A stretch of 64,000 nucleotides of DNA. Source: Durusdinium trenchii. Taxonomy: Eukaryota > Sar > Dinophyceae > Suessiales > Symbiodiniaceae. Shown here piece after piece: positions 8,166 to 16,278 of this stretch; position 1 is the stretch's first letter; each line of letters starts with the position of its first letter. The stretch is from assembly GCA_963970005.1 (NCBI GenBank), contig CAXAMN010021361.1, positions 3,535,533-3,599,532 of the forward strand, read 5' to 3'. The notes beneath the pieces were generated by a model. It was given only the letters and a program-made list of their open reading frames with translations. It ran no database searches and had not been told where the DNA came from. The translations under genes were made by a program, and so were the position numbers.

Positions 8166-9359
8166 TCAGTGGTAACATGAGGTTGTTGGGCTTGATAGAG
8201 TGATGGTGGGGGTCGCTTTGGAAGAGGATAGACTGTAGCTGTTGACTGTCGGTTGGTGGCTGAGGCGGTACGTTGGGGGGGTTGGGGAACCGGTGCGTGG
8301 ATCCGGCTGTCGGGTGCGGGTGGGGGTGGTGGTGCGAGGAGGTGTCTTGGAGCGTTTGTTGCGGGGTGTACCGCCGATGGGGGAGGGAAATGTCGGTGGA
8401 GTGTGTGGCTGTTCCGGCAGGGTGACAGTGGGGGTGGGAATGAGGTTGACGTATTGCCATCGATCGTGTGGTTGCTTGTTGGTGGCTGATGTGGGATTGG
8501 GTGATGCGGTGGGGAAAGTGCTGCTGGCTGTGGGAAGGGAGGTGGTCGGTTGGTTGGTGTCTGCTGTAGGCATGAGGCCGGCAAAAGAAGGGAGCTGGAC
8601 GATGGCATGGATGTCCGTCTGGATGTGGCGGTGATGGGTGGTTGCTCGAGAGGTGGTCTGTTGGGATTCGTGCATGAGAAGCGGTGGAAGTGGGTTGGCC
8701 AGGATGGATTCTGAAAATGGAGAAGTTTGGGTGGCAGCATCTTGCAAAGTTGTATGCCTGGCCGCAGCGGTGGGGATGGGATAAAAGCGGAGAGGTGAGG
8801 TGGAACTGGGTGGAGGATCTGTCTCTGTGTGTGTCGGTGGGGAGGTCTGTGTGGCTAGGTTGGGATCCAGGAAGTATGCCGCTGGGGGAAAGCGGGCCAT
8901 GGTGTCAATGGCGTTGAGAGCCAAGCGCGTGTGGCTCTGGATTCGTTGTACGTTGTTGTGGTAAATGGCGATGAGACGCTGGACGGGTGGTGGAAGTGTG
9001 TCAGTGAGAGGTTGATGTCCGATAGGGGTGTCAGTAAGGGCGTTGAGGCTGTCCAGGTGCTGGTGAAGAACGAATCGGTGGACATGGAGGTCCGTGAGGA
9101 TGCCCATCAGGGCATGTGGTGGTTGGAGGGTGTATACTTCGGCCCAAAACGATTGGTCTGCCGAGATGTTGGTGGTGGCTGATGGTGCAGGTTGCGAGGT
9201 TGTAGGACCTGGATTTGGTTGAGGCTGCAGCGGGTGAGGTGGATCGTGCGTCTGTGAAGGTAGTTCTTCCGGATCTTCATTGAAGAGAAAAAGAACCTCA
9301 GACTGCTCATCATAATCGGCGGTGCTCTCCATTGAAAGGCAAGAGTGGAGGCTGTGCAC
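8166..9359 (-). CDS. Accessory Pro-rich protein with N-terminal helical domain, Penelope-like element
   Basis: 397 codons from 9359; an internal ATG at 9332 gives MESTADYDEQSEVLFLFNED, an acidic start and perhaps the real one. Residues about 75-175 form an Ala/Leu-rich helical region (LMGILTDLHVHRFVLHQHL, VQRLIAIYHNNVQRIQSHTR) ending in AAYFLDPNL, whose layout matches the helical domains of the ORFs at 10585 and 11601. The rest is Thr/Pro/Ser-rich with the basic run RNKRSKTPPRTTTPTRTR. It could be a nucleic-acid-binding or structural protein of the element. The C-terminal end is uncertain because of overlapping open frames. Confidence 0.42.
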   Translation of the reverse strand: MHSLHSCLSMESTADYDEQSEVLFLFNEDPEELPSQTHDPPHPLQPQPNPGPTTSQPAPSATTNISADQSFWAEVYTLQPPHALMGILTDLHVHRFVLHQHLDSLNALTDTPIGHQPLTDTLPPPVQRLIAIYHNNVQRIQSHTRLALNAIDTMARFPPAAYFLDPNLATQTSPPTHTETDPPPSSTSPLRFYPIPTAAARHTTLQDAATQTSPFSESILANPLPPLLMHESQQTTSRATTHHRHIQTDIHAIVQLPSFAGLMPTADTNQPTTSLPTASSTFPTASPNPTSATNKQPHDRWQYVNLIPTPTVTLPEQPHTPPTFPSPIGGTPRNKRSKTPPRTTTPTRTRQPDPRTGSPTPPTYRLSHQPTVNSYSLSSSKATPTITLSSPTTSCYH

Positions 9360-9553
9360 TGAATGTGGTAAAGATCACGAGTTGAAAAAACGGCTGCGGT
9401 CAAAAAGGAACTTGAAGGGCAAAACCAAGTCCTGATCTAAATGTATTGTGCATTGAGGACGGTCAAGACAAATGTTGAAACGTGGAAAAACAAAACGGAA
9501 AGCTGTGTTCTTTTTGGTCATCACACGATGTGTGAGAATGGTGTGGGGTGAAA
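9360..9553 (-). other. Spacer between accessory ORFs
   Basis: A-rich on the plus strand with stops in all minus frames. It contains AAACGGCTGCGG, similar to the TCAAATGGCTGCGG found in two other spacers at about 10453 and 11353. These may be shared leader or processing sequences, or chance. Confidence 0.4.
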
Positions 9554-10342
9554 CTATGAGCCGCTTCGGCGTGAATTGAGCTCGGCCGCGGCTGCAGCTG
9601 CGGCTTGACGAGCAATCCGCAGGATGGTCTGTTGGAGCGTGGCCGCTTGTTGCTCTGTTAGCGGTGCGTCTGGAATGGGAGGCACCGGTGGGAACACTGT
9701 AGTGGTATTTGTGGTAGTGGTTGGGTGGAAGTGAGTTGGCGGCGCGGGACGTGGCGTGGCTGGTCGTCGGGTGGAATGTGCTGTGGGGTTGAGGTAGTGT
9801 TTGATGTCAGTGGAGAAGTTGAAGGGTAAAAGTTGGCCATTCCGGTGGGGACGTGGTATGGTGACCTGTAAGGGGATGCGTGTAGGTGTTGCTGAATGTG
9901 GAGCGTGGTGCAACTGTGGGGGGCCCACCCAGGTGGTATTGATTGGTGGGTGCCCCGGACGTGCTTTTGGCAGGATGGGAACATTGGTGGTGAGGATGAC
10001 AGGGTCCTCAGTGCTGGTAGAGGATGTGGTAGATGGTGGTGCAGGTGGTGCTGTGGGATGCGGAAGTGTAGCTGTGGGTTGTGTTGGCATTGTTTTGGGG
10101 TTTGTCTGTAGCGTATTGCGTGTGGAAAGGTTCCGGTAGGATGTGTGGGAAACAGGGGGGGCTTTTGCAGGAGGGGATGTGGATGTTGTGGAGGTTTTGT
10201 CGGGTACAGTGCTGACCGGAGGGCAAAGCATGGGAGTATGCTGTGGCGAATCTTCCTCCTTTTTCATGAGTTTCAACTTGGTGTCGTTGGTCGATGGTTC
10301 GACGGGCTCAGCCTTAGTGAGGTGTGGTGCCTCATCTTTCAC
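9554..10342 (-). CDS. Accessory low-complexity protein with Ala-rich C-terminus, Penelope-like element
   Basis: 262 codons starting with the charged MKDEAPHLTKAEPVEPST, then Thr/Pro-rich sequence with one less repetitive island (LQVTIPRPHRNGQLLPFNFS) and a C-terminal helix LTEQQAATLQQTILRIARQ followed by eight alanines and ELNSRRSGS. Charged start, folded island and amphipathic end argue for real coding, but the C/A-rich composition makes long frames easy to obtain by chance. No known domain. It lies between two members of the helical-domain family. Confidence 0.4.
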   Translation of the reverse strand: MKDEAPHLTKAEPVEPSTNDTKLKLMKKEEDSPQHTPMLCPPVSTVPDKTSTTSTSPPAKAPPVSHTSYRNLSTRNTLQTNPKTMPTQPTATLPHPTAPPAPPSTTSSTSTEDPVILTTNVPILPKARPGHPPINTTWVGPPQLHHAPHSATPTRIPLQVTIPRPHRNGQLLPFNFSTDIKHYLNPTAHSTRRPATPRPAPPTHFHPTTTTNTTTVFPPVPPIPDAPLTEQQAATLQQTILRIARQAAAAAAAELNSRRSGS

Positions 10343-10584
10343 TTCGATAGACTCTGTAACACTGTAGGAGTGCGATCCCAGTCTGGAGAGTCGTGGTCCA
10401 TGGGGTGGTGAGAAGGCGAAGTGGGAGGCAGGTAGCGGCCCGTTGAGAGTTCAAATGGCTGCGGAGAAAAATTATGAGTGACTGCTGGACAGCAAGATGG
10501 AGAAAGTGTGAGGGTAAATGGTTGTACGGGTTTTTTCTCCTGAGCAAAGCGTAATGTGTGAGACAAAGCGTTGTCGGGGCAGCC

Positions 10585-11316
10585 TCAGGGGGAGGATGAC
10601 GGCGTGTCAGCGAGCAAGTGGTAAGCTGCTGAAGAAGTGGAATTGGAATTGGAAGCCGTCCAAAGTGCTTGATGTAAGTGTCCGCGATGGCCGTGAGCTG
10701 CAGAGGGTTGGTCCGGGATTGTCTGGTGTCGATGGGTTGTGTGATTTGGCTGTGACGGTGTGGTGAGAGGGAGGCGGTCTCGGGAACGAGACCTGTCTCT
10801 GCAACTGAGTCGGCGAATGAGTGGTGGTGTGTCGGTGGGTGATGGTATGGCTGGGCCACGTTGGAAGGTGGCTACGGAGAGGAAATTGGTTTGTTGTGGT
10901 GGGATGTCGAGTGTGGGGTCAATGCGGTAGTGGCCAGGGGAACCTGGTGAGCCAGGGATGAATTGCAGCCTGTTGAGTCCACGTTGGGCGTCGTGGGTGG
11001 TGTTGATCAAGTGTCGGAGGGTGTTGCGCAGCTGCAGAAAAAGTCTGTAGGCTGGTGTGTTGGTGAATGTAGACATTGGAGGGATGGGATCCTGCACAAT
11101 TGGGTGATGTTGGAGATCCTCAACAAGTGAGGTGATAGTGCTAATCATCCAGTGGAGCAAGAGTAATTCGGGCTGGTGTGTCACGGATGGGGCCAAGTAT
11201 GGCATGGGATTGTTCGGTAAGGAGTAACTGTGGTGTGTAGTGGGTGGGTCAGAGGAGATGGTAGTTGTCGCTGAATGAGGAGGTAGTGGAGTTCGTAAAT
11301 CATCACGAGGCATCAT
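10585..11316 (-). CDS. Helical-domain accessory protein 1 with RS-like tail, Penelope-like element
   Basis: 243 codons. Residues about 50-145 hold the helices LLLHWMISTITSLVEDLQH and FLQLRNTLRHLINTTHDAQR, then IPGSPGSPGHYRIDPTLD. An RS-like stretch follows (CRDRSRSRDRLPL), after which the sequence degenerates and the frame may no longer be the right one. The order of helices, the PGxPGxYRIxPT signature and the SRSRD tail all match the neighbour at 11601-12248, so the two are tandem paralogues. The pairing of a helical domain with an Arg/Ser tail suggests an RNA-binding or packaging role, but that is inference. Confidence 0.5.
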   Translation of the reverse strand: MMPRDDLRTPLPPHSATTTISSDPPTTHHSYSLPNNPMPYLAPSVTHQPELLLLHWMISTITSLVEDLQHHPIVQDPIPPMSTFTNTPAYRLFLQLRNTLRHLINTTHDAQRGLNRLQFIPGSPGSPGHYRIDPTLDIPPQQTNFLSVATFQRGPAIPSPTDTPPLIRRLSCRDRSRSRDRLPLTTPSQPNHTTHRHQTIPDQPSAAHGHRGHLHQALWTASNSNSTSSAAYHLLADTPSSSP

Positions 11317-11600
11317 GTCGTAGAAGGGGCGAGCAGTTATGAAGAAACAGTTCGGTCAAATGGCTGCGGAACACATGGTGACATGCGATTGTGAAAAAAC
11401 CATCAAAAGTGAGAGTGTGAAGAGTGGTAGACCAGTTAGATGGCTAAGTTTTTTCGGCTCGCCGGAGAAATAGCAGTGAGACCTGAAAAATGAAGTGTAG
11501 CAGCAGCTGTGGCCAGGGATGTCGTCTCAGAGTTGGCAAGTTGCATGGCAGCCGCTGTAGAGCCCGGGTTGGGATGTTGCTGCGGTGCTGGATGTTGTAA

Positions 11601-12248
11601 TTAGCCACTGCGGTGTGGAATGTTGTCGCGGGAGCGTGAGCGTTCCCGGGTATGAGTGGCAGTGTTGATGTTGGTGGCCGGGGTAGCTTGTGGCGGGGGA
11701 CCTGTCCAGTGAGAGTGAAGACGTTCTGCGTCTTGTGGTGGTGTGCGTGGTGAGGGAGAGGGTGAACGGCTGGAAAGTCCGGGTGGTAGTGGAAAACCTG
11801 GCGGTATGTCGTGTAGAATGGCCAGGTTTCTGCTGGAGAGTGAGGCTGTGGGGTTGATGCGATATTGCCCTGGGAGGCCTGGGCCGGTGGTGACAAATTG
11901 GAGGAGCCGACGAGCCTGGTAAAGGCTATCAATCAGCCGGTCCATCAAGATCAGGTCGCCGCGCATTCGGTAGAGGAGGTTGTATGCTCTCTGGTCCTGA
12001 AAATACGTCTGGCTTGGCATAGGTTCAGTGTGGAATGGGTGGTGGCGGAGGTGTTGGTTGACCATAAAAAGAAGGTCAAGGGAGCTGTTGAGAGATTGAA
12101 AGTCAGGTTGAGTGCAAATCGAAGGTTGGAGCCAGCTCGGAGGGCGCTGTGGCAGGTAGTGTTCTGTGTTGGCGGTGTTGCCATGGGGGCGAGCGCGAGG
12201 ATTGGCCATAACGATTGGTACAAGAAAGTAGGACAAAGTGGCACACAA
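11601..12248 (-). CDS. Helical-domain accessory protein 2 with RS-like tail, Penelope-like element
   Basis: 215 codons. Helices FQSLNSSLDLLFMVNQHLRH and YRMRGDLILMDRLIDSLYQA are followed by TGPGLPGQYRINPTAS and end in RERSRSRDNIPHRSG. The match to the ORF at 10585-11316 extends over the whole helical region plus signature and tail, with the same spacing, although the nucleotide sequences look unrelated at a glance. Conservation at protein level under divergent DNA is the best evidence that these C/A-rich frames are truly translated. A preferred start could be MANPRARPHGNTAN, about 13 codons inside the frame. Confidence 0.52.
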   Translation of the reverse strand: MCATLSYFLVPIVMANPRARPHGNTANTEHYLPQRPPSWLQPSICTQPDFQSLNSSLDLLFMVNQHLRHHPFHTEPMPSQTYFQDQRAYNLLYRMRGDLILMDRLIDSLYQARRLLQFVTTGPGLPGQYRINPTASLSSRNLAILHDIPPGFPLPPGLSSRSPSPSPRTPPQDAERLHSHWTGPPPQATPATNINTATHTRERSRSRDNIPHRSG

Positions 12249-12469
12249 AAAGCTGCGGAGCTAGAGTGAGCCTGAGAACATGAAAGACCGAGGTTGTCCA
12301 AAAGAATGGCGAAAGTAGAACAGGCGTGAAAACAACTTGTCACTGCATGTCAATGGATTTGTCCTGCGGCACGCCGTAGAGAAAGCGGGGTGAAACGGAT
12401 CATATGAAATAACTGCCAACGGGCGTAAGTGGAGATTTCTCCGGATGACTGTTCTCACTAGGCGCTCGC
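12249..12469 (-). other. Spacer between accessory ORFs
   Basis: Contains stops in the sense frames and is less C/A-biased than the ORFs, with A-rich plus-strand segments. No promoter or terminator signal is recognisable. Confidence 0.4.
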
Positions 12470-13243
12470 TCAGCAGCCGGCGGCAACAGCACAGCATCGA
12501 GGTGGTGAGGGCGGTGGCGTTGTCTTGGGGGAAGGGGAAAAATCCGGTTGTGAATGTGGTGGTGGGGAAACTGCTGGTGAGGTGGGTGTTGGTGAGAGGG
12601 AAGGTGCTTGTCGTGGTGGTTCTGTTGGTAGTGGTGTGGAGGAAAGTTGCTGGTCTTGCTGACGTTGCATGTCTTTGAGTTCTTGCCATCGGGCTTGACA
12701 TTGCTCGACTGAGAAGCCCACTCGGCGAGCCACAGAAACCCAGTTGGGACGGAGTCGGGGGTTTTCTTTGAGTTCAACCAGGCGGCAATCGGCGTCGCCG
12801 TCCCATGCGTCCCAGTCCGCTTGCTGGTTCAGTGGTGGTGGGAGTGGTTGCTTCCGCTTGCGTGTTGTAGCAGGTTGTGGAGCTGGGGGTGTTGTTGGTG
12901 TGTCGTCGGAGTCTTTTGAGAGTGGTGCTGGTAAACGGATGGGTGGTCGAGATGGTGCTGAGTCACAGGAGGAGGTGGTGGATGGTAAACGTATAGGGTG
13001 GATAGGCGGAGTTGGTAGTGGCTGAAAGTGTTGGCAGAAAGTGGGATCCGCTTGGTGGATGTGGTGGAGGAAGTGAGTGTGAAGGTGTGCAACAATATCT
13101 GTTGCTTGCCTGAGCAGGTTTTGGACCTGCGAAAGTACCACTGCGGTTTGATGTAGGAGAGTTGGGGTGTCGTTGTGTGGAGGTGTCAGTGTACTGCTCA
13201 TGACTTGGAGTGATAGGGATGTACGGTCACACAGAGTCGTCAC
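12470..13243 (-). CDS. Myb/SANT-domain accessory protein, Penelope-like element
   Basis: 257 codons; the ATG at 13201 (MSSTLTPPHNDTPTLL) is a likely alternative start. The N-terminal helices HQTAVVLSQVQNLLRQATD resemble those of the tandem paralogues nearby. After a Pro/Ser spacer and a KRKQPLPPP basic patch comes DCRLVELKENPRLRPNWVSV, ARRVGFSVEQCQARWQEL. This is the Myb/SANT pattern: an acidic first helix, Trp before the second helix, and CxxRWxxL in the recognition helix. It would bind DNA, possibly the element itself or its target. The first Trp of the classical three is replaced. The C-terminus is Pro/Ser-rich and its end is uncertain. Confidence 0.6.
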   Translation of the reverse strand: MTTLCDRTSLSLQVMSSTLTPPHNDTPTLLHQTAVVLSQVQNLLRQATDIVAHLHTHFLHHIHQADPTFCQHFQPLPTPPIHPIRLPSTTSSCDSAPSRPPIRLPAPLSKDSDDTPTTPPAPQPATTRKRKQPLPPPLNQQADWDAWDGDADCRLVELKENPRLRPNWVSVARRVGFSVEQCQARWQELKDMQRQQDQQLSSTPLPTEPPRQAPSLSPTPTSPAVSPPPHSQPDFSPSPKTTPPPSPPRCCAVAAGC

Positions 13244-13764
13244 AGGTTGCTGCGGCAGCGCGCCAGGGCAGCAGGACAGCAGCTGATCTGCGGGAGCGCG
13301 TCATCACGTGGCCGTGCATATGAATTAAACGAGCATCAAATTCCCACGGGCATGGTGCGAAAATGCAAGTCCGATTGAACAATCAAGTGCATGAAACTCC
13401 GACATGTGAAAAACTTCATCAAGACAGCTGGTAAGATTCGGAATAAGATTTTTAGAGCAAAACCTGCAAAGCTTGAAAAATTGAGGGTTCAGAATTCGCG
13501 TGGCCGCTGCAAGAGGCTCTTTTTGGCTGCTATAGGCGAAGGTTGTGTGGTGGTGTGAGACAAAAGGTGGAGGTAGAGGTGGTAGTGGTGTGGAGGTGTT
13601 GGACAGTGGTGTTACGTGTCCGGTGGAGTGGAGTTTGTGGACCAGGCCAGTCCTTTGACAATGGCATGGTCCGGGTGGATCACCCAGCAGCGGCCCTTCT
13701 GGTGGAAGACTGCGCCGTGGTAATCGTTGAGGAGGTTCATGGCATGTTCTTCACCTCCGGAGGT
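13244..13764 (-). other. Spacer between accessory ORFs
   Basis: About 520 bases without a convincing minus-strand frame. The 13300-13500 part is A/T-rich compared with the ORFs. A plus-strand open frame at 13543-13947 is the mirror of the C/A-rich coding strand and is not credible. Confidence 0.45.
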
Positions 13765-15591
13765 CTATTTTGTGGCGGCACCCCAAGCAAGGAGTGTGAT
13801 GATAAGGGAGTGGGAGTTCTTGTGGAGTTGCCAGGTGTTGTGGATGATACGGGCAAATTCGTTCTGATCATGGGGTTGATTGTGGGTGATGCGGACACCC
13901 TGGGCAAAAAAGCCAGGGTAGTTGGCAAAGTGGAGTGTGCTGGGTAAAAAACGACCTTGGCGTAGAATGTTGGCAATGTTGCCGACCGGGCCTGTATGGC
14001 CAGCGTTGATGTGGGCGACTTCCCGGTGGGTTGATGTGGCTCGGGAAACCGCTGGCGGTTCTGGTGTGGTGGCTTTGGTGTTGAGGAAAGGAAGTGAAAT
14101 GGCGTAGTATTGGAATTGGTCGTATTGGTGAGTGGTGTCGTTCCACTTGGCGTGAGTGTATTGTCGGAAATCGGTGATCTCCTTGTAGGTGATGTTGCAG
14201 TCTGTGAGGAGAGTGGCAATGTACTGGTGCTGTGGTCGGTTGGGATTGTCCAATTGGGTGGCGTGGAATTCAAGCCATTCCAGGAGTTGGTCTGCAGGTG
14301 AAAAAGTGTGAAAGTTGGGTGGAGGTCGCCAACGGTTGATTGGGCGACGAAGGACGGCTGTGGTGGGAAATTGAGAGGGGTCGGGGTTGGTGTGTTCAGT
14401 GTTGGGGCGTAAATCGATGGGTTGTGGTGGTGAGCGACTGCGGGATGGTGTAAGGCTGGATGTGTAAGTGGATGTCGAGGGTGAACGGCGTCGCCGGGTT
14501 GCGCTGTGGTGCTTTGAGTGGTGGTGATGTCGATGTCGGCGGCGGTGGTGGTGGCGTCCTCGGCGGTGATGATCGGACTTGCGTCGGCTCTTGTGGTGGT
14601 GGCGGCGACTGCTGTGTGGTGGCTGTGGGGAAGGTGGTTGTGGTGCCGGTGAGGCGGTGGTGTCGGGCTTGTCCGTTGCAGGTAGTGAAGGTCCAGGAGC
14701 TGGTGTCGCTGATGTAATGGATGGTGATGCGGAAGGTTGGGAGCCAGTAGCTGGAGGGGTGGTGCTTTGGACCGGCAATGGAGGGTCCGTGGCTGTTGTG
14801 GTGACGTGTTGGACCGGTGGTGTGGGGTCCGATGGCATCTGTTGTGGGACTGGTGGTGGAGCGCCGATGGCTTGTGGAGGGGGCGGCGGAGGCAACGGTT
14901 GGGGTGGAGGCTGTGTGACTGGGGGAAAGGCTGAGTAAGGTTGCCAAACGCCCTGGGGGATGGCGCATTGTGGGTCTGTGGGTGGATGATGGGCAACCGC
15001 TGCTTGTTGTGGTGTTGGAAGGGGATGTGTCAGTGTAGTGGGGGGAGGAGGTTCAGCCGGTGGTGTGGGATGTAGTGGTGGCAACAGGTATGAAGGGGGA
15101 GGTGCTGCTGACGGAAATACTGGAGTTGGATGTGTGGGCTGCGGTGGCATGTGAGATGGTTGCACAAACGTCCAGGTGGACGGAGTGCCGTAGGTCATTG
15201 CAGTGGCGGTCGGACTGGGCAAAAAAGGTGGTGGTTGAAATGGTTGTGGTTGTGGGTGAGGGTATGCCGATGGTTGTGGCGAGGGAAAGGTGGGTGCAGT
15301 TGACGGCTGTGGCAGCGGCCATGTGGGTTGAGGTTGTGTGGTAGGTAATGGTGGTGGCGTGGCGCGAGCGTATGGCCACGGAAAATGCATATCGTAGTCG
15401 TAGCTATGGCACGGCGCGGCGCAGCAGCAAAGATGCAGCGGAAAAGTGCCGAGTTGTATTGTCATAATGTTGTTGAAAGTCTCATCCCTGGTGTTGATGG
15501 GGAGTATGTTGTAAAGTGGTGCTGGAGGTGAGCTTGTTGTCAGTTGTGTGCTCATGCATCTCGAATTAAATTGGAGAGCTCTAATGCCCAA
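13765..15591 (-). CDS. Large Pro-rich protein with His/Arg-rich region and folded C-terminus, Penelope-like element
   Basis: 608 codons, the first ORF after the 5' repeat. Three parts are visible. Residues 1-300 are almost wholly Pro/Thr/Gln. About 300-370 are His/Arg/Ser-rich (RRHHHKSRRKSDHHRRGR) ending in SRSRSPP, a strong RNA-binding look. About 400-608 are of normal complexity: PADQLLEWLEFHATQLDN, YIATLLTDCNITYKEITDFR, then INAGHTGPVGNIANILRQGR and NEFARIIHNTWQLHKNSHSL. The GHTG motif followed by an ILxxG helix recalls the HGT module at 6545-6990. A nucleocapsid-like role is plausible by position and charge but not shown. The start may instead be one of several in-frame ATGs downstream. 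Confidence 0.5.
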   Translation of the reverse strand: MGIRALQFNSRCMSTQLTTSSPPAPLYNILPINTRDETFNNIMTIQLGTFPLHLCCCAAPCHSYDYDMHFPWPYARATPPPLPTTQPQPTWPLPQPSTAPTFPSPQPSAYPHPQPQPFQPPPFLPSPTATAMTYGTPSTWTFVQPSHMPPQPTHPTPVFPSAAPPPSYLLPPLHPTPPAEPPPPTTLTHPLPTPQQAAVAHHPPTDPQCAIPQGVWQPYSAFPPVTQPPPQPLPPPPPPQAIGAPPPVPQQMPSDPTPPVQHVTTTATDPPLPVQSTTPPATGSQPSASPSITSATPAPGPSLPATDKPDTTASPAPQPPSPQPPHSSRRHHHKSRRKSDHHRRGRHHHRRRHRHHHHSKHHSATRRRRSPSTSTYTSSLTPSRSRSPPQPIDLRPNTEHTNPDPSQFPTTAVLRRPINRWRPPPNFHTFSPADQLLEWLEFHATQLDNPNRPQHQYIATLLTDCNITYKEITDFRQYTHAKWNDTTHQYDQFQYYAISLPFLNTKATTPEPPAVSRATSTHREVAHINAGHTGPVGNIANILRQGRFLPSTLHFANYPGFFAQGVRITHNQPHDQNEFARIIHNTWQLHKNSHSLIITLLAWGAATK

Positions 15592-15889
15592 ACTTGAGTT
15601 CTGCTGATGAAAAAGTCACGGCATTAATATGGCAAAACGTGGAGAAACAAGCATGACGTGGAGAAATGAACATGACGGATCCGAAATCTGAGAGCTGATA
15701 TCTGATGTATTCCACAAGAACCGTTTTTTGGCCCGGCGGCCAGTATGTCAGTTGATTCGGTGAGGGTGTCGGTGACTTCCTGTGAAAGTCCAGTGAGTGG
15801 TGGTGCTTTGTGGTTGTTGCTTTCCCATGCAAGATCGGCGCCCCTGTGACGGGGATCACACTCAGCACCCGAGTGGGACGGCTGAGCGA
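15592..15889 (-). promoter_or_regulatory. Presumed 5' untranslated region of the Penelope-like element
   Basis: Lies between the 5' repeat and the first ORF on the sense strand. It contains stops in all sense frames and no motif I recognise; the leader role is assigned by position only. Confidence 0.35.
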
Positions 15890-16278
15890 GACACACTCTG
15901 ACACTGGTTTTCAGTTAACTCGATTACTCCGATGGGAAGGAAGGCGAGGGAACGGCAAGGTGGCAAAGTCCGTTGAAAAGTATTGTTCAACATTGTTCAC
16001 AAGTGCACTCACACGTTCAAATGCGGCTGCAAAACGATCAAACGCGGCTGCACATCTGCGGCAGAAAAAAGTTTGGGGGTGGAGACGTGAAGAACCATGA
16101 ATCAAAAACGTGGAGAGTGGAGTCACAGCTTGATAGAACGGCAGGTACGCAGGGCTGATCGGGCCCTGCTTCCCACTCTCGCCCACAGCTTCGTTGCGTG
16201 TGGTAGGGCGAGAGTGCCACACGCCCCTGCCTGTGAGAAATAGTGTTGGAAAACCCTTTGTCCAGGGGTGGACACACA
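15890..16278 (-). repeat. 5' terminal direct repeat (pseudo-LTR) of the Penelope-like element
   Basis: Second copy of the 389-bp repeat. Its outer edge runs into a (CA)n stretch followed by an A-run, which on the sense strand is a T-run then (TG)n, just before the unique flank. The copy could still encode the C-terminal peptide of the RT frame, as expected for a tandem or pseudo-LTR arrangement. Near-identity to the other copy suggests recent insertion or gene conversion. Confidence 0.9.
16141..16230 (-). ncRNA. Pseudoknotted structured RNA in the 5' terminal repeat
   Basis: Same architecture as 3197-3286, shifted by 12,944. The single difference in the motif makes the loop GGGCGAGAGTG fully complementary over 11 bases to CACTCTCGCCC at 16174-16184, so this copy is probably the ancestral form. 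It would lie near the 5' end of the element transcript. Confidence 0.6.

Larger units (their letters stand above)
2946..16278 (-). mobile_element. 13.3-kb Penelope-like retroelement with 389-bp terminal direct repeats
   Basis: Direct repeats at 2946-3334 and 15890-16278 (two differences in 389) bound a unit whose coding is all on the minus strand. The sense order is 5' repeat, a set of low-complexity ORFs (13.8-15.6 kb down to 8.2 kb), then a coding region of about 1,400 codons (7364 to 3094). The latter carries a GIY-YIG-like nuclease, a CxC segment and a reverse transcriptase, and it ends inside the 3' repeat. A GIY-YIG/RT pairing and long pseudo-LTR-like repeats are hallmarks of Penelope-like elements; a nuclease upstream of the RT fits the permuted subgroup. 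The size and number of extra ORFs are far beyond the usual 3-5 kb. I found no target duplication. The main coding region is interrupted by about three frame changes and one TGA, although the repeats are nearly identical. Alternatives are a tandem or nested insertion that trapped unrelated DNA between two repeats, or assembly indels. Confidence 0.62.

Noticed and set aside
7507-8460. 317-codon minus-strand frame
   Set aside because: Overlaps two other frames in the stop-poor C/A-rich strand; its C-terminal part crosses what looks like untranslated spacer, and it has no conserved block.
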